Positions 44,307 through 53,879 are shown, numbered from the stretch's first letter. The stretch is DNA of 64,000 bases from Dawidia soli (GCF_018598185.1 NZ_JAHESC010000037.1:1-64000), one strand, 5' to 3'. The notes: generated by a model from the sequence alone, not told the origin. A program made the numbers and translations.

Positions 44307-44700
44307 AGTTGTGAGTGGCGTGGGGGGTATGTAGTTATATAGATGACGACGTGACCGTTGGGTAGCTGTTACGCCCTTTCAGGGCTTGGGTATCGCTGTG
44401 TTGTCTGTTCCCAGGCCTCCGCTACCGCTCTAGCCTGGGCTATTGTATTGCGCCCCTTCGGGGCTGGAAACGGAAGGCAACGAATCATCTATCTGCACCG
44501 GAAAAATAAGGTACTACCCGCCCGAAGCGTTTCGCGTAAGAACCTCACAGATTGCATGATAGCCATCACATATTACCCATACTATATCTTCAAAAAATCA
44601 TAACAAAAAAAATATTACTAATCGATCATTCCCTGCAAGCAATATACTTTATATTGACACCGTTATTGAAACGTTATTTTATACCACAAACAAAAACATT
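44307..44700. other. 394-nt intergenic region with a triple-hairpin element
   Basis: The left part holds the structured repeat at 44373-44464. The right part is AT-rich upstream DNA of the metzincin gene, with a TATTTTAT stretch at 44675-44682 as a possible -7 box. A short open frame across the element (44358-44603) is not considered a gene. Confidence 0.5.
44373..44464. repeat. Triple-hairpin intergenic repeat element
   Basis: Three stems follow one another: GCCCT-TTC-AGGGC (44373-44385), CCCAGGC (44410-44416) with GCCTGGG (44433-44439), and GCCCC-TTC-GGGGC (44452-44464). From memory this layout resembles a dispersed intergenic repeat found in many Bacteroidota genomes. No second copy is visible in this window. 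Confidence 0.6.
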
Positions 44701-45894
44701 ATGCACAATGTAAAATTTCCCCTCGGGAAGATCCTTTCCCTGCTTGCTATCCTGTCCATGCTTTTCGGATCTTGTCAGCAAGACAATGACGTACAGCCCA
44801 CTGGATCCCAAACATCAGCCAACGACATCGCCGTGTTGAAATCGTTTTTATCAGAGACGACAGGCACGCCGTTAAATGACATCACCTTTGCAGACGACAC
44901 CTTCCTCATCGATGGAGACATGGTCATGCCGCTGCAAAATGCCCGTGACCACTACGTGAAGTCACAAACAGAAAAAAGCGCCGCCGGTCGTACGGAGCAG
45001 CGGCAGTATATGTACCTGTTAACGCCCGCGGTAGCCGCCAACATCACGGTCTATATCAACACCGACGTGCCTGCCGTGTGGGTGACGGCCATCAACCAGG
45101 CCATCTCCAACTGGAATACCGGCGCGGACTCGAAGATCCACGCCTCGGTCACGACCACCGCGGCCGGCGCGAGCATCACCGTTTCCATGAATGCCGCGAT
45201 CGAACCGGGCGTCATCGCACGGGCTTTGCTCCCCGATGCCGCCGGCAACGCGGGCTCTACCGTTCAGATAAATCCCGCGTACACCAGCTCGCTTCCTGCC
45301 AGCCAGAAGCAATTCGCTATGACCCACGAGTTCGGGCACAACTTCGGCTTTCGGCATACCGACCAGACCAACGGCACCCTGATTACCGACACTCCGGTGA
45401 CGGATGCGAACTCCGTCATGAACTCCGTCGTGCTCAACTGGAATGGCTTCACCTTCTACGACTTCATCGCATTCGGCGTGGTCTACCCCCATCAGCCCGG
45501 CACACGCCGTTTACTACGATACTATAGCAGCGCCAACACCGACCACTTCTACACCATCCACACCAACGAAATAGGCCCGACCGGCAACGGCTGGGCGTTC
45601 GAAGGCGGTTCCGGCTATGTCTACGCTACCCCTACGCCCGGCACGGTTCCGCTCTACCGCTATTACGATGCCGTTACCATGGACCACTTCTACACCATGA
45701 ACTTTGGCGAGGTATCGTGGACGTACGAAGGCGTCGCCTGCTACGTCTCCGCCACGCAAGTTGCCGGCACCCGGCCGCTCTACCGCTATTTCAACACCGT
45801 CACCAAGGACCACTTCTACACGCTCCACCTGGGCGAAGTATCCGGGCCATCCTGGACGTATGAAGGCATTGCCTGTTACGTCTGGCAACCGTAA
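44701..45894 (+). CDS. Metzincin-type zinc protease lipoprotein with DUF5648-like repeats
   Basis: A 397-residue lipoprotein (signal ending LFGSC, Cys25). The protease part, about residues 105-270, has HEFGHNFGFRH: His209, Glu210, His213 and His219 form the long metzincin zinc motif as in M57-type proteases of Bacteroidota. Met274 (SVMNSVV) would be the Met-turn. From about residue 275 three repeats follow, each with an LxRYY...DHFYT...W(A/T)(F/Y)EG...YV pattern, matching the DUF5648 repeat, which may bind cell-surface carbohydrate. It is probably exposed on the cell surface or in the periplasm. It stands alone. Confidence 0.88.
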   Translation: MHNVKFPLGKILSLLAILSMLFGSCQQDNDVQPTGSQTSANDIAVLKSFLSETTGTPLNDITFADDTFLIDGDMVMPLQNARDHYVKSQTEKSAAGRTEQRQYMYLLTPAVAANITVYINTDVPAVWVTAINQAISNWNTGADSKIHASVTTTAAGASITVSMNAAIEPGVIARALLPDAAGNAGSTVQINPAYTSSLPASQKQFAMTHEFGHNFGFRHTDQTNGTLITDTPVTDANSVMNSVVLNWNGFTFYDFIAFGVVYPHQPGTRRLLRYYSSANTDHFYTIHTNEIGPTGNGWAFEGGSGYVYATPTPGTVPLYRYYDAVTMDHFYTMNFGEVSWTYEGVACYVSATQVAGTRPLYRYFNTVTKDHFYTLHLGEVSGPSWTYEGIACYVWQP

Positions 45895-46104
45895 CCGGTA
45901 ACACCCCACACAACAGCCCGTCCGTCTGTTCTCCCGCGCCGGAGGATCGATGGATGGGCCTGTCCTAACGCATGGAGCGCGCGCTTGTGTTGTAACATTG
46001 TTTGCCTTGTACCTTTCGGCGTTCCTTTTTATTCAAAAGCCCGTTGCATCTTACAACAGTTCTATAAACCCGGGTAATGCATTTTTCGCGCAGAAACAAC
46101 GGCG

Positions 46105-46112
46105 TATACTTG
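46105..46112 (+). promoter_or_regulatory. Possible -7 box TATACTTG
   Basis: TATACTTG ends 22 nt before ATG 46135. Confidence 0.45.
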
Positions 46113-46134
46113 TTGGGTAATCCGCCGAAGGCCA

Positions 46135-48066
46135 ATGCACCTCTCTATCCATCGCTTACACATCGCCGGTAAAAACGCCGTCCTGGCTGTCGCTATGCTG
46201 CTGCTGCCGGTCCTGGCCACCGCGCAGAAGAACACCAATGCCGAACGGGCCGCCGCCCTGCGCGCCAGGTTCAAGGACGCCAAGCTGGCTTCGTACGGCT
46301 ACCGGTCGGAGTACACCTTCGACATTCGCAACAGCACCCTGCAGGCCACGCTCAAAGAGCAGCTCGACATCATCTCCCTCGACGGCAGCGTGACCTACAA
46401 CCGCCCGGTGTTCTACAACGACAACATCACCGTGGGCGACACCGAGGTGAATTACGCCTCCGGCAAAAGTGTACCGGTGTCGAAGACCTGCGGTAACTAC
46501 GAGGTCGAAGACGTCTTCTATTCGGACGCCAAGGTCTGTGCCTACAAGTTTTTCCTGCTCTCGCCGGGTACGGAGGTGACGTTCACCTCCCGCGAGACCT
46601 ACACCGACACGCGGTATCTTACCAAGATCTTCTTCCACGACGAGCTCCCGGTCGAAGAGCGCACGATCACCTTCAGCATTCCCAACAGCGCCACCGTGGA
46701 ATTCATCGAAAAGAATTTCGAGGGCTACGGCATCACCCGCACCGTGACGCCCGACGGCTCGCGCAAGCTATACCGCTACACGGCTAAAGACCTGAAAGCG
46801 ATGAAAGGCGAGCCGCACTCGCTGGGCCCGCTGCACAACTACCCCCACCTGGTGGTGATCAGCAAAGACTTCACGGCCAGTAATGTAAAGACCAACGTCA
46901 TCGCGTCGGTGGACGATCTGTACAAGTGGTACGCCAGCCTCGTCAAGGAGGTGAAGAACGATCAGGCCCCCCTGAAAGCCGAGGTGGCCCGCCTCACGGC
47001 CACGGCCAAAACGCCCGAAGAGAAGATCAAGGCCATCTACTACTGGGTGCAGGACAACATCAAATACATCGCGTTTGAAGACGGTATCGCCGGCCTCAAG
47101 CCCGACGCCGCCCAGAATGTGTACAACAACCGCTACGGCGACTGCAAGGGCATGGCCAACCTCACCAAGGAAATGCTGAAGATCGCCGGGTTCGATGCCC
47201 GCATCACCTGGATCGGCACCAACCGCATTCCCTATGGCTACGAGGTGCCTTCGCTGGCCGTCGACAACCACATGATCTGCACGGTCGCCGTCGGCGATAA
47301 ACAGTACATTCTCGACGCCACGGAAAAATACATCGCCCTCGGCATGCACGGCGAACGCATCCAGGGAAAGGAAATGCTGATCGAGAACGGCGACAAGTTC
47401 ATCGTCAAAAAAGTGCCCGTGGCGGGCGCCGACCAGAACCTCATCTTACAAGAGGAAAGCCTTGTGCTGGAGGGCGACCTCCTGCGGGGCCAGGGCGCGA
47501 TGACCATCCACGGCGAATCGAAAAAGAACATCCTGTACATGTCCACCAACATCCGCCAGGAGGACCAACACAAGCTGTTCGACAACCTGGTGGTGCCCGA
47601 CTATACCAATGCAGACCAGGTAAAGGTCACCAACACGCCGCCCGTCGACCGCGAAAAAGCCATGGAGATAAAATATACGTATGGACTCACCAACAAGGTG
47701 ACGCGGTTCGACTCCGAGCTGTACATCGATGTGGACTGGAACAAGGCGTTCAAGAACCTGAAGATGGAGGACGAGCGTCAGTCCGATTATTATTTCAATC
47801 GCAAGATCAACACCAAGGTCACCAAAAAGCTGACGTTGCCCAAGGGCTATGCGGTCACGCATCTTCCCAAGGGTCTGCGTAAAAACAGCGACGACTTCTC
47901 CATCCTGGTAAGCTTTGAGCAAAAGGGCTCGGAGCTGCTGTATACAAACCAGGTCATCATCCATCACGGCCGTATTAAGAAATCTGACTTTGCCACCTGG
48001 AATGCCGCCATCCAGGAATTGAATGAAGTCTACAACGACCAGGTCGTATTAACCAAACAGAACTAA
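46135..48066 (+). CDS. DUF3857 and transglutaminase-domain protein
   Basis: A 643-residue exported protein (signal peptide about residues 1-30, ending ATAQ). The N-terminal half is the DUF3857 beta domain (EYTFDIRNSTLQATLKEQLD, TYTDTRYLTKIFFHDELPVEERTI). The middle is a transglutaminase-like core with an apparently intact triad: Cys337 in RYGDCKGMA, His379 in VDNHMIC and an Asp in YILDATEKY. The C-terminal part is a DUF3858-like beta domain. The protein probably acts in the periplasm, as a cysteine peptidase or amidase rather than a cross-linker; the substrate is unknown. It is 8 nt upstream of a second DUF3857-type gene, forming a two-gene operon. Confidence 0.88.
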   Translation: MHLSIHRLHIAGKNAVLAVAMLLLPVLATAQKNTNAERAAALRARFKDAKLASYGYRSEYTFDIRNSTLQATLKEQLDIISLDGSVTYNRPVFYNDNITVGDTEVNYASGKSVPVSKTCGNYEVEDVFYSDAKVCAYKFFLLSPGTEVTFTSRETYTDTRYLTKIFFHDELPVEERTITFSIPNSATVEFIEKNFEGYGITRTVTPDGSRKLYRYTAKDLKAMKGEPHSLGPLHNYPHLVVISKDFTASNVKTNVIASVDDLYKWYASLVKEVKNDQAPLKAEVARLTATAKTPEEKIKAIYYWVQDNIKYIAFEDGIAGLKPDAAQNVYNNRYGDCKGMANLTKEMLKIAGFDARITWIGTNRIPYGYEVPSLAVDNHMICTVAVGDKQYILDATEKYIALGMHGERIQGKEMLIENGDKFIVKKVPVAGADQNLILQEESLVLEGDLLRGQGAMTIHGESKKNILYMSTNIRQEDQHKLFDNLVVPDYTNADQVKVTNTPPVDREKAMEIKYTYGLTNKVTRFDSELYIDVDWNKAFKNLKMEDERQSDYYFNRKINTKVTKKLTLPKGYAVTHLPKGLRKNSDDFSILVSFEQKGSELLYTNQVIIHHGRIKKSDFATWNAAIQELNEVYNDQVVLTKQN

Positions 48067-48074
48067 CATCTTTT

Positions 48075-50210
48075 ATGAATGCTATCCTTCGCGTCGCGAC
48101 ATGCCTGCTGATCTGCTTTGTCACCACTGCTTCCCTACTGGCGGCCGACCGCGCGGATGAGCTGAAACAGGAAATGTGGGGCTCTTCCGATAAAGACTTC
48201 AAGGTCGTGGCGGTCCCCGATAAATGGAAAGACCGCTCGGCGGTCATCATCGCCCGGCTGAACCGGTTCGAGTACCGCAAGCAGGCCATGGCCGCGCTGC
48301 TCAACATCAACCAGTACAATCACTACCGCGTCAAGCTGAACGATAAGAACGCGGTCAACGAATATGCTGAGATCAGCTTCAAGTCCGGCGACAAGGGGCG
48401 TGTGCGCGTCTATGTGGGGTTTAAGGTCATCAAACCCAATGGCCGGGAAATTATCGTAGACCCTGCCACGGCGGTCAAGATGGAACGGAGGGGTTCGGAC
48501 GGCTATGCCTATAAAAAGATCGCCATTCCCAACCTGGAGCCAGGCGATATCCTGGACTACTACCTCTGCGAGGAAGAGGAACGGATCATCACGTCGCTGA
48601 TCGAGTTCTTCGATCCGATCATTCACAACCTGCGCCAGGAGTACCCGGTCATGAAGCAAAAGCTGCAATTCAAGGTACAGCGTCGTTGCTATATCAACCT
48701 GCGCTCGATCAACGGCGCACCCGAGCTGAAGCTGGTGACAGACGAAGAAAAAGACGAACAGTATTACAGCCTGGAAGACGGCGACCGCGACGGCATTGCC
48801 GACATGAAATGGCTGTATCCCAACCGCGACGTGCCGACGGTTAAATTCCGCGCTGCCTATGCGTCCAACAAGGGTGTGAACAGCTACGACGTTTTGCTGG
48901 ACGAGCAGGGCGTCGTAAAAAACAAGGTCACGGCCGACGAGCTGGCCGAGGTGTCTAACACCATGATGAAGATGGTGCTCTACGCCGGGAACACGGCCAA
49001 CAAGTATCTTAAAAAGAACTACAACGGCCCTACGGATAATTTCTCGGTGGCCAGGGCCGGCTACTATTACAACCGCCATGAGCTGCTGAACCAAAGCGAA
49101 ACGCTCACCCTGCAAAACAAGGACCTTCCCTCCGAGCGCGAAATGACTTTTATCGCGTCGTTCTCCAACTTTCTGAAAGAGGAAGACATTCCGCACGACA
49201 TTGTCGTGGCGGTAGCCCGCCGCATCTCCAGCATCGACGATGTTATTTTTGAAAGCGAGCTGGATTATCTCATCCGTGTGCGCCAGGGCAAAGAATTCCT
49301 GTACTTCTCGCCTTACTCGATTTACACCGTGCCCGGCGCGATACCGTCTGCGTTGCAGGGTGCCGACGCCTATGCGTTCGACGGCCTTACCAAATCCACC
49401 CGCTGGGTACCCCAGCGTACGACGTTGCCGGCGCTTACCAAGGACGACAACGTCTCGGCCACGAGCATGACGGTAAAATTGTCGACCGACCTGCAGAAGG
49501 CTACCCTCAACGTACAGCGAAACATCCGCGGCGTGGAGAAGCCCTACCACCAATACCGGTTGCTCGACGTCTACGATGCCATCGACGAGGACAACAAAGC
49601 CTACGCGCCCTACGAATACGTCTACCCGCACAAGGCCAAAAAAGAATATACAGCCCTGCAGCAGGCCTACCAGCAAAACCGCAGCAAGAGCAAAACCGAC
49701 GCGTTGAAAGACATGATCGCCGACGACTACGAGTTCAAGGCGGACGATCCGACCGACCTAAAAATCACACAGACGGGCCGCAGCGACAAAGACCCGGCCA
49801 TGGTCTATTCGTTCACCTTCGGCACCGACGAGCTGGTGAAAAAAACGGGGCCGAATTACCTGGTGGACATCGGCAAGCTCATCGAAGGCCAGGTCAGCAT
49901 CAGGGCCGACGAGATGGACCGCGACCAGAACATCTACTTCGACAACGCCCGCTCGTTCCGCTACACGGTGACGCTGGATATACCCGCAGGTTACCAGGTG
50001 CAGGGCCTCGACAAGCTCAACAGCCGCGTAGAAAACGCCGTGGGCGGATTCACGAGCACGGCCAAGGAAGAGAACGGCAAGCTGGTGATCGAAACCTATA
50101 AACATTACGGCGTTACCTTCGCTTCTAAAAGCGAATGGCCCAACGTCGTGGCATTCGTCAACGCGGCGCATACCTTCACGGGGCAGAAGATCCTGTTGAA
50201 GAAGAAGTAA
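48075..50210 (+). CDS. DUF3857-type protein with degenerate transglutaminase region
   Basis: A 711-residue exported protein (signal peptide LRVATCLLICFVTTASLLAAD). Like its neighbour it has an N-terminal DUF3857-like region (EYAEISFKSGDKGRVRVYVGFKVIKPNGREIIVD, IPNLEPGDILDYYLCEEE). However, the central region has no RxGDC motif or other clear Cys-His-Asp triad, so catalysis is unlikely in the same way. The C-terminal part (RADEMDRDQNIYFDNARSFRYTVTLDIPAGYQVQ) parallels the end of the first protein. The 8-nt gap implies cotranscription, and the two may form a complex in the periplasm with only one active partner. The role is unknown. Confidence 0.8.
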   Translation: MNAILRVATCLLICFVTTASLLAADRADELKQEMWGSSDKDFKVVAVPDKWKDRSAVIIARLNRFEYRKQAMAALLNINQYNHYRVKLNDKNAVNEYAEISFKSGDKGRVRVYVGFKVIKPNGREIIVDPATAVKMERRGSDGYAYKKIAIPNLEPGDILDYYLCEEEERIITSLIEFFDPIIHNLRQEYPVMKQKLQFKVQRRCYINLRSINGAPELKLVTDEEKDEQYYSLEDGDRDGIADMKWLYPNRDVPTVKFRAAYASNKGVNSYDVLLDEQGVVKNKVTADELAEVSNTMMKMVLYAGNTANKYLKKNYNGPTDNFSVARAGYYYNRHELLNQSETLTLQNKDLPSEREMTFIASFSNFLKEEDIPHDIVVAVARRISSIDDVIFESELDYLIRVRQGKEFLYFSPYSIYTVPGAIPSALQGADAYAFDGLTKSTRWVPQRTTLPALTKDDNVSATSMTVKLSTDLQKATLNVQRNIRGVEKPYHQYRLLDVYDAIDEDNKAYAPYEYVYPHKAKKEYTALQQAYQQNRSKSKTDALKDMIADDYEFKADDPTDLKITQTGRSDKDPAMVYSFTFGTDELVKKTGPNYLVDIGKLIEGQVSIRADEMDRDQNIYFDNARSFRYTVTLDIPAGYQVQGLDKLNSRVENAVGGFTSTAKEENGKLVIETYKHYGVTFASKSEWPNVVAFVNAAHTFTGQKILLKKK

Positions 50211-50256
50211 CTCTTTTGAGTTTTTGAAGTTCAGGCAGGCTACTGAAACGTAAAAT

Positions 50257-50289
50257 TTCAGAAGGCTTCTTTGTAAGAAGCCTTCTGAA
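50257..50289. terminator. Terminator with a perfect 15-bp stem between convergent genes
   Basis: 50257-50271 pairs perfectly with 50275-50289 around a TGT loop. On the minus strand AATTTTAC follows, so it fits best the lipoprotein gene that ends at 50310, and it can also stop the plus-strand operon. Confidence 0.85.
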
Positions 50290-50309
50290 CTACCGACATA
50301 GCCTGGTAA

Positions 50310-51206
50310 TCATTGAGGACAAACCGCATAAAACTTTTTAAAGATCCTCAGCCCGGGCACAGAAGCGCCTATAGCACCGCCTAACGCCCAGGAGCCAACA
50401 CTTTTCCAATTTACCTTTCCGGTATTCCACCAGCTGTCCAGGCCCGCTCCTATTGCGCCGCCCAGCGCGCCGGCCGCGTCCGCCACGAGGATCCCCGGGA
50501 GCGCCGCCACCCGGCCCGACGGGTCCGAGCCCTCATATTCATGCCAGTACGTCAAACTGGCATCGGCAACGTTCAGCGTATAGGCTGAGACATCCCCTTC
50601 ATGGAGCGCTGTATTGAAACCCTGTTGATTCCATACCTCTTTCAGATTGGCAACACGATCCTTCATGGCAGGGTAACCGATCTCTTCATTTTTATATTGT
50701 TCCAGCGACACAAACAGATCATGAATGATCGTCCGCTCGGCATCGTTGATCAGAACAGAGGTGTTTGGCTGAAGCACTAGCTGATCCGCAATGGCCGTGA
50801 TATCAAAATTCGTACAGATGGTGCTTTTTTGATAACTGATCGGAAAGATCCCGTTTCGCCAGGGATATGACGCCGCTACTATACTTTCAGACACATCGAT
50901 CTCGTTGGCATTGAAATACTGCAACTCATAGCCCGCCGCGTAATGATCGGCCTCCTCCAACGAAGACGGGTCAACGCCACCCGCCGCGAACTGTGATTGA
51001 ATCGCGGCAAGTGTGTTGTTATGAATGGCCCCGACATTGTCCGGCGTGATACCGGTTAACCCGGCCCCGCCCCTGGCGGCCTCTTCCGTGGAGAGTGTTT
51101 TCCCCGGACCACTGCTTTCAGATTCCTTGTTCAACGGGTCTGAACAACCTATAGCCAATAAGAACAAAATGGCCATACTGCCTCGTACGAAATAACGTTT
51201 TTTCAT
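50310..51206 (-). CDS. Hypothetical lipoprotein with a glycine-zipper C-terminus
   Basis: A 298-residue protein. ATG 51206 (MKKRYFVRGSMAILFLLAIGC) gives a lipoprotein signal with lipobox AIGC. The middle is helical with no family I recognise. Residues ~240-290 contain GALGGAIGAGLDSWW and ALGGAIGASVPG, glycine-zipper stretches like those in small bacteriocins and membrane-inserting proteins. It may be a surface protein that inserts into membranes, perhaps antagonistic, but that is inference. It marks the left edge of the accessory region and is transcribed away from the HerA/NurA operon. Confidence 0.65.
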   Translation of the reverse strand: MKKRYFVRGSMAILFLLAIGCSDPLNKESESSGPGKTLSTEEAARGGAGLTGITPDNVGAIHNNTLAAIQSQFAAGGVDPSSLEEADHYAAGYELQYFNANEIDVSESIVAASYPWRNGIFPISYQKSTICTNFDITAIADQLVLQPNTSVLINDAERTIIHDLFVSLEQYKNEEIGYPAMKDRVANLKEVWNQQGFNTALHEGDVSAYTLNVADASLTYWHEYEGSDPSGRVAALPGILVADAAGALGGAIGAGLDSWWNTGKVNWKSVGSWALGGAIGASVPGLRIFKKFYAVCPQ

Positions 51207-51696
51207 AATCTGTTGGTTTATAGTGTAATTAATGTTAGCCACCGAAAATAACACACCTATATACCTGCTAAATCCGTCGCGCTTTACAACCTTCCTGCAG
51301 ACCTGAACGACCTATATCAAATGTGTCACAAGAGAATGACGAACAAGTGATCTTCAATAACTGCGCACGCGAATCTAACAACTGAATGTAAAAATTGCAA
51401 CAACAGGATATACCGGAGGGCACTTGCCAGAGCAACAAATAACTTCATGTACAATACCGAAAATATACCCGGATAAATCAGGTATTTCGTTTGCAGCGAT
51501 GATGTAACCATTTCACATCTTGGCTCGGACCTGCGGCCATCCTTTATCTTTTGCTAAAGAAATATTTGATCATATATCAGAAAGCGCTGGCACCTAAAAA
51601 ACTATTTCATTCTTAATTATCCACTGCCTGCTGGCCTTCTGCACTGCAACGGTTCAAACATGCCGGCCACACGGGCAGACAGCCCTGCGGCGACTG
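51207..51696. other. 490-nt intergenic region without recognisable gene
   Basis: AT-rich DNA between two minus-strand genes. The right third is the 3' flank of the membrane-protein gene, and the left end should hold the promoter of the lipoprotein gene (TAACATTA at 51230-51237 on the minus strand, 23 nt before its ATG). I see no coding frame with good character. Confidence 0.5.
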
Positions 51697-52563
51697 CTAC
51701 ACCCCGCCTGATTTCCTGTAGTACGCTAGCAAGCTTTTCATAGTACCGCGAATTTGAATGATCGCCCCTACGCTGAACGAATCCTTAAGATCCACTAATT
51801 CCTTGAAATACAGAAGATATAATCTTAAATTGGACAGCAGCGTATACGATATCATTGCAAACAGGCATAATGAGATCAACACATGCTCACGTAAAAGGTC
51901 GTCAAAAGTGAACTCCAAAAAAATATATTGCAACTTTGCTTTGTAAAGGATCGCAAGCGAAGACAATAGCGGTAGGATATAAATAAGAACCAAAAACAAT
52001 ACCCAAACGCTGGTATGCATAATACTTCCACTCAACCTTGGAATATAAGCTATTATTTTGAAAGGTAGCCTTACTGTATATCTTATTTTCGTCAATAGGC
52101 TTGAATCCCCAGGTACATCCAGTGAAAAGGAAAAATCACTCTTTGACAAATACCTCTTTACAATCCACTTGGAAAACTGAAGCTGCAAACTCCCGATTCC
52201 CTCCGAGTAAAATCCCAGGTCCTCCTTTTGAAAAGGCCTCGCTGACGGATTCTTGGACAGAATAGCATTTGTATTGTCATGTAACAGCATGATGATATTG
52301 GCAATGCTCTGAACACAATTATTAACAAGAAAATATGGAATTAATTGGATCAGGGGTAAAATGATCAGTACTTGCTCACTGCTCAGGTTAATCTCAACTC
52401 CAAAAACGGAAGTGTCTTTCAGTATATTGAAATAAGCGAGGGCAAATACAAAAGCTACCGAAAATGCGTACAACAGATTCTTATTGAGATCCTGATAGTT
52501 GGATGTAAGCTTTGTCAGAAGCCGCCCTTCATGCGATAGCAAATAGTCCTCAATGTCTTTCAT
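51697..52563 (-). CDS. Hypothetical four-helix membrane protein
   Basis: A 288-residue protein that I do not recognise. Four hydrophobic helices are visible: LYAFSVAFVFALAYFNIL (about 31-48), VLIILPLIQLIPYFLV, VWVLFLVLIYILPLLSSLAIL (about 188-208) and VLISLCLFAMISYTLL. Soluble segments lie at the N-terminus, between helices 2 and 3 (~80 residues) and at the C-terminus. It lies 122 nt downstream of the leader-bearing protein and on the same strand as the HerA/NurA/methylase operon, so it may be the last member. Its AT-richer composition matches those genes. A membrane effector role would fit a defence operon but is inference. Confidence 0.6.
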   Translation of the reverse strand: MKDIEDYLLSHEGRLLTKLTSNYQDLNKNLLYAFSVAFVFALAYFNILKDTSVFGVEINLSSEQVLIILPLIQLIPYFLVNNCVQSIANIIMLLHDNTNAILSKNPSARPFQKEDLGFYSEGIGSLQLQFSKWIVKRYLSKSDFSFSLDVPGDSSLLTKIRYTVRLPFKIIAYIPRLSGSIMHTSVWVLFLVLIYILPLLSSLAILYKAKLQYIFLEFTFDDLLREHVLISLCLFAMISYTLLSNLRLYLLYFKELVDLKDSFSVGAIIQIRGTMKSLLAYYRKSGGV

Positions 52564-52685
52564 GGAATTTTGTTTGTCTTCGTAAGAATCTCTGGGCCTG
52601 GATGCAAAATCACCTTGAATCTATCGGACTAGCGAAACCACCGTCCTCGTCAACCAATTCATGGCCCTCGACGAAAATCTGCACG

Positions 52686-53879
52686 TTACATATCTTCAAT
52701 TTCCATCGCCGCCTTTTTCGTTCTCATTTTCACCTTCATTTTTTTAACGGCTATTTCAAAGCCCCTCTCTTCACCGTACTCCCCTTCGCTGTATTCGCCT
52801 TTCTCCTCATCGTCTTCGGATTCATTTTTTACCTTACCGGTCGTCAATTTTACTTTAACCTCAACCTTCGTCAGTACCGGTTTAATCCTTTCACCCAGCA
52901 TCCTCGATGCCGCCAGGACTGGCCCTTTAAAAGCGATTTGATGGACAAAATTCAAGTCCTCTTGTTCTGTTAGCGCAAAAGTGTACATCCCAGAGTCGCC
53001 CCCGCTGTCTGCTCCGTCGATATACTGCTGAAATTCGGGATGCCCTGACTGGTGGAGAAATCGAGCCAGCATACCGGGATCGTTTTTCAATAATTGTTGC
53101 ATGGCCGATAGGGCCTCGGCATTCACAATTTCACGTACTACAATAGTGGGCGTAGCTTCTTCAATATCCCACCATCCTTTGTATCCGGTGGTTCCGTCAT
53201 CCGTATTGTAGTTGAGCAAAGCAGCTTTTATACAGCCCTTTAATACAATATCGGCAGTCGCATCAACGCGCTTGACGTCATCTCCATCCCGATAAAAGAC
53301 TGGATTCGTGACGATCGTTTTAACGTCAACCCGATCAAGTACCATCTTCTTTCCTTGCTTCCTGACAAAAACCGTCATATCCACCTCTCCGTTCATTGCC
53401 ATAGGTGCGACACTTTGATAGGCAAGCCTTGAATTTTCATCAGGAATTCTTACCGCAGCAGATTTACCGTTAATCACGACATAATTTTGGGCTATCGCCT
53501 CCACGAAGTTATCGTGCAGATCGGAAGAAAATATATCACGTTTCCATCGCCTGGCAATACCTGCCGCTTTCTGTGAATGAATGCCTCCTGCAACAAATAA
53601 AAAAGGACCGTCCTGAACTAATTCGTTCCTATAATGACCGCAAAAGCGATGAAATTTTTCCTGATCCTCCCTGGGAATTCTTTGAAGAACATCGCCACCC
53701 CCCGTGAGCCTTCCGGTCCCCGCCACATCCGGTAGTATTGTCGGATTGTTGTTGGCAAGTGCCTGAAGCCGTCTCATCTGAAGCGCTTCGGGCCGGTTGT
53801 CAACGATTCTGAAAGTCGATGCCGACTCACGAAAGCTTCGGGCTTCATTTTCCGGTTTCCGATTTATTGATCTTTTCAT
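52686..53879 (-). CDS. Unknown protein with an injection-system-cargo-like N-terminal leader
   Basis: A 397-residue protein with no signal peptide or membrane helix. Residues ~23-68 (FRIVDNRPEALQMRRLQALA, NNNP, then a Gly-rich stretch and VLQRIP) closely resemble the NRPEAxxQRKLQxxAxxSP...QR leaders of proteins associated with extracellular contractile injection systems. The central part includes FCGHYRNEL and LDRVDVKTIV, which might belong to a nuclease-like or beta-rich domain, but I cannot assign it. The C-terminus has an acidic run (ESEDDEEKGEYSEGEYGEE) followed by a Lys-rich helix. It starts 3 nt after the NurA gene, so it belongs to that operon. It could be a toxin, effector or structural partner. 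Confidence 0.6.
   Translation of the reverse strand: MKRSINRKPENEARSFRESASTFRIVDNRPEALQMRRLQALANNNPTILPDVAGTGRLTGGGDVLQRIPREDQEKFHRFCGHYRNELVQDGPFLFVAGGIHSQKAAGIARRWKRDIFSSDLHDNFVEAIAQNYVVINGKSAAVRIPDENSRLAYQSVAPMAMNGEVDMTVFVRKQGKKMVLDRVDVKTIVTNPVFYRDGDDVKRVDATADIVLKGCIKAALLNYNTDDGTTGYKGWWDIEEATPTIVVREIVNAEALSAMQQLLKNDPGMLARFLHQSGHPEFQQYIDGADSGGDSGMYTFALTEQEDLNFVHQIAFKGPVLAASRMLGERIKPVLTKVEVKVKLTTGKVKNESEDDEEKGEYSEGEYGEERGFEIAVKKMKVKMRTKKAAMEIEDM

Noticed and set aside
44358-44603. Short open frame over the triple-hairpin element
   Set aside because: It is translation of a structured repeat, not a gene; the codons follow the hairpin arms.
48135-49676. 513-codon minus-strand open frame opposite the second DUF3857-type gene
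   Set aside because: Low-complexity Val/Gly/Arg-rich shadow; the plus-strand frame is a full-length exported protein.
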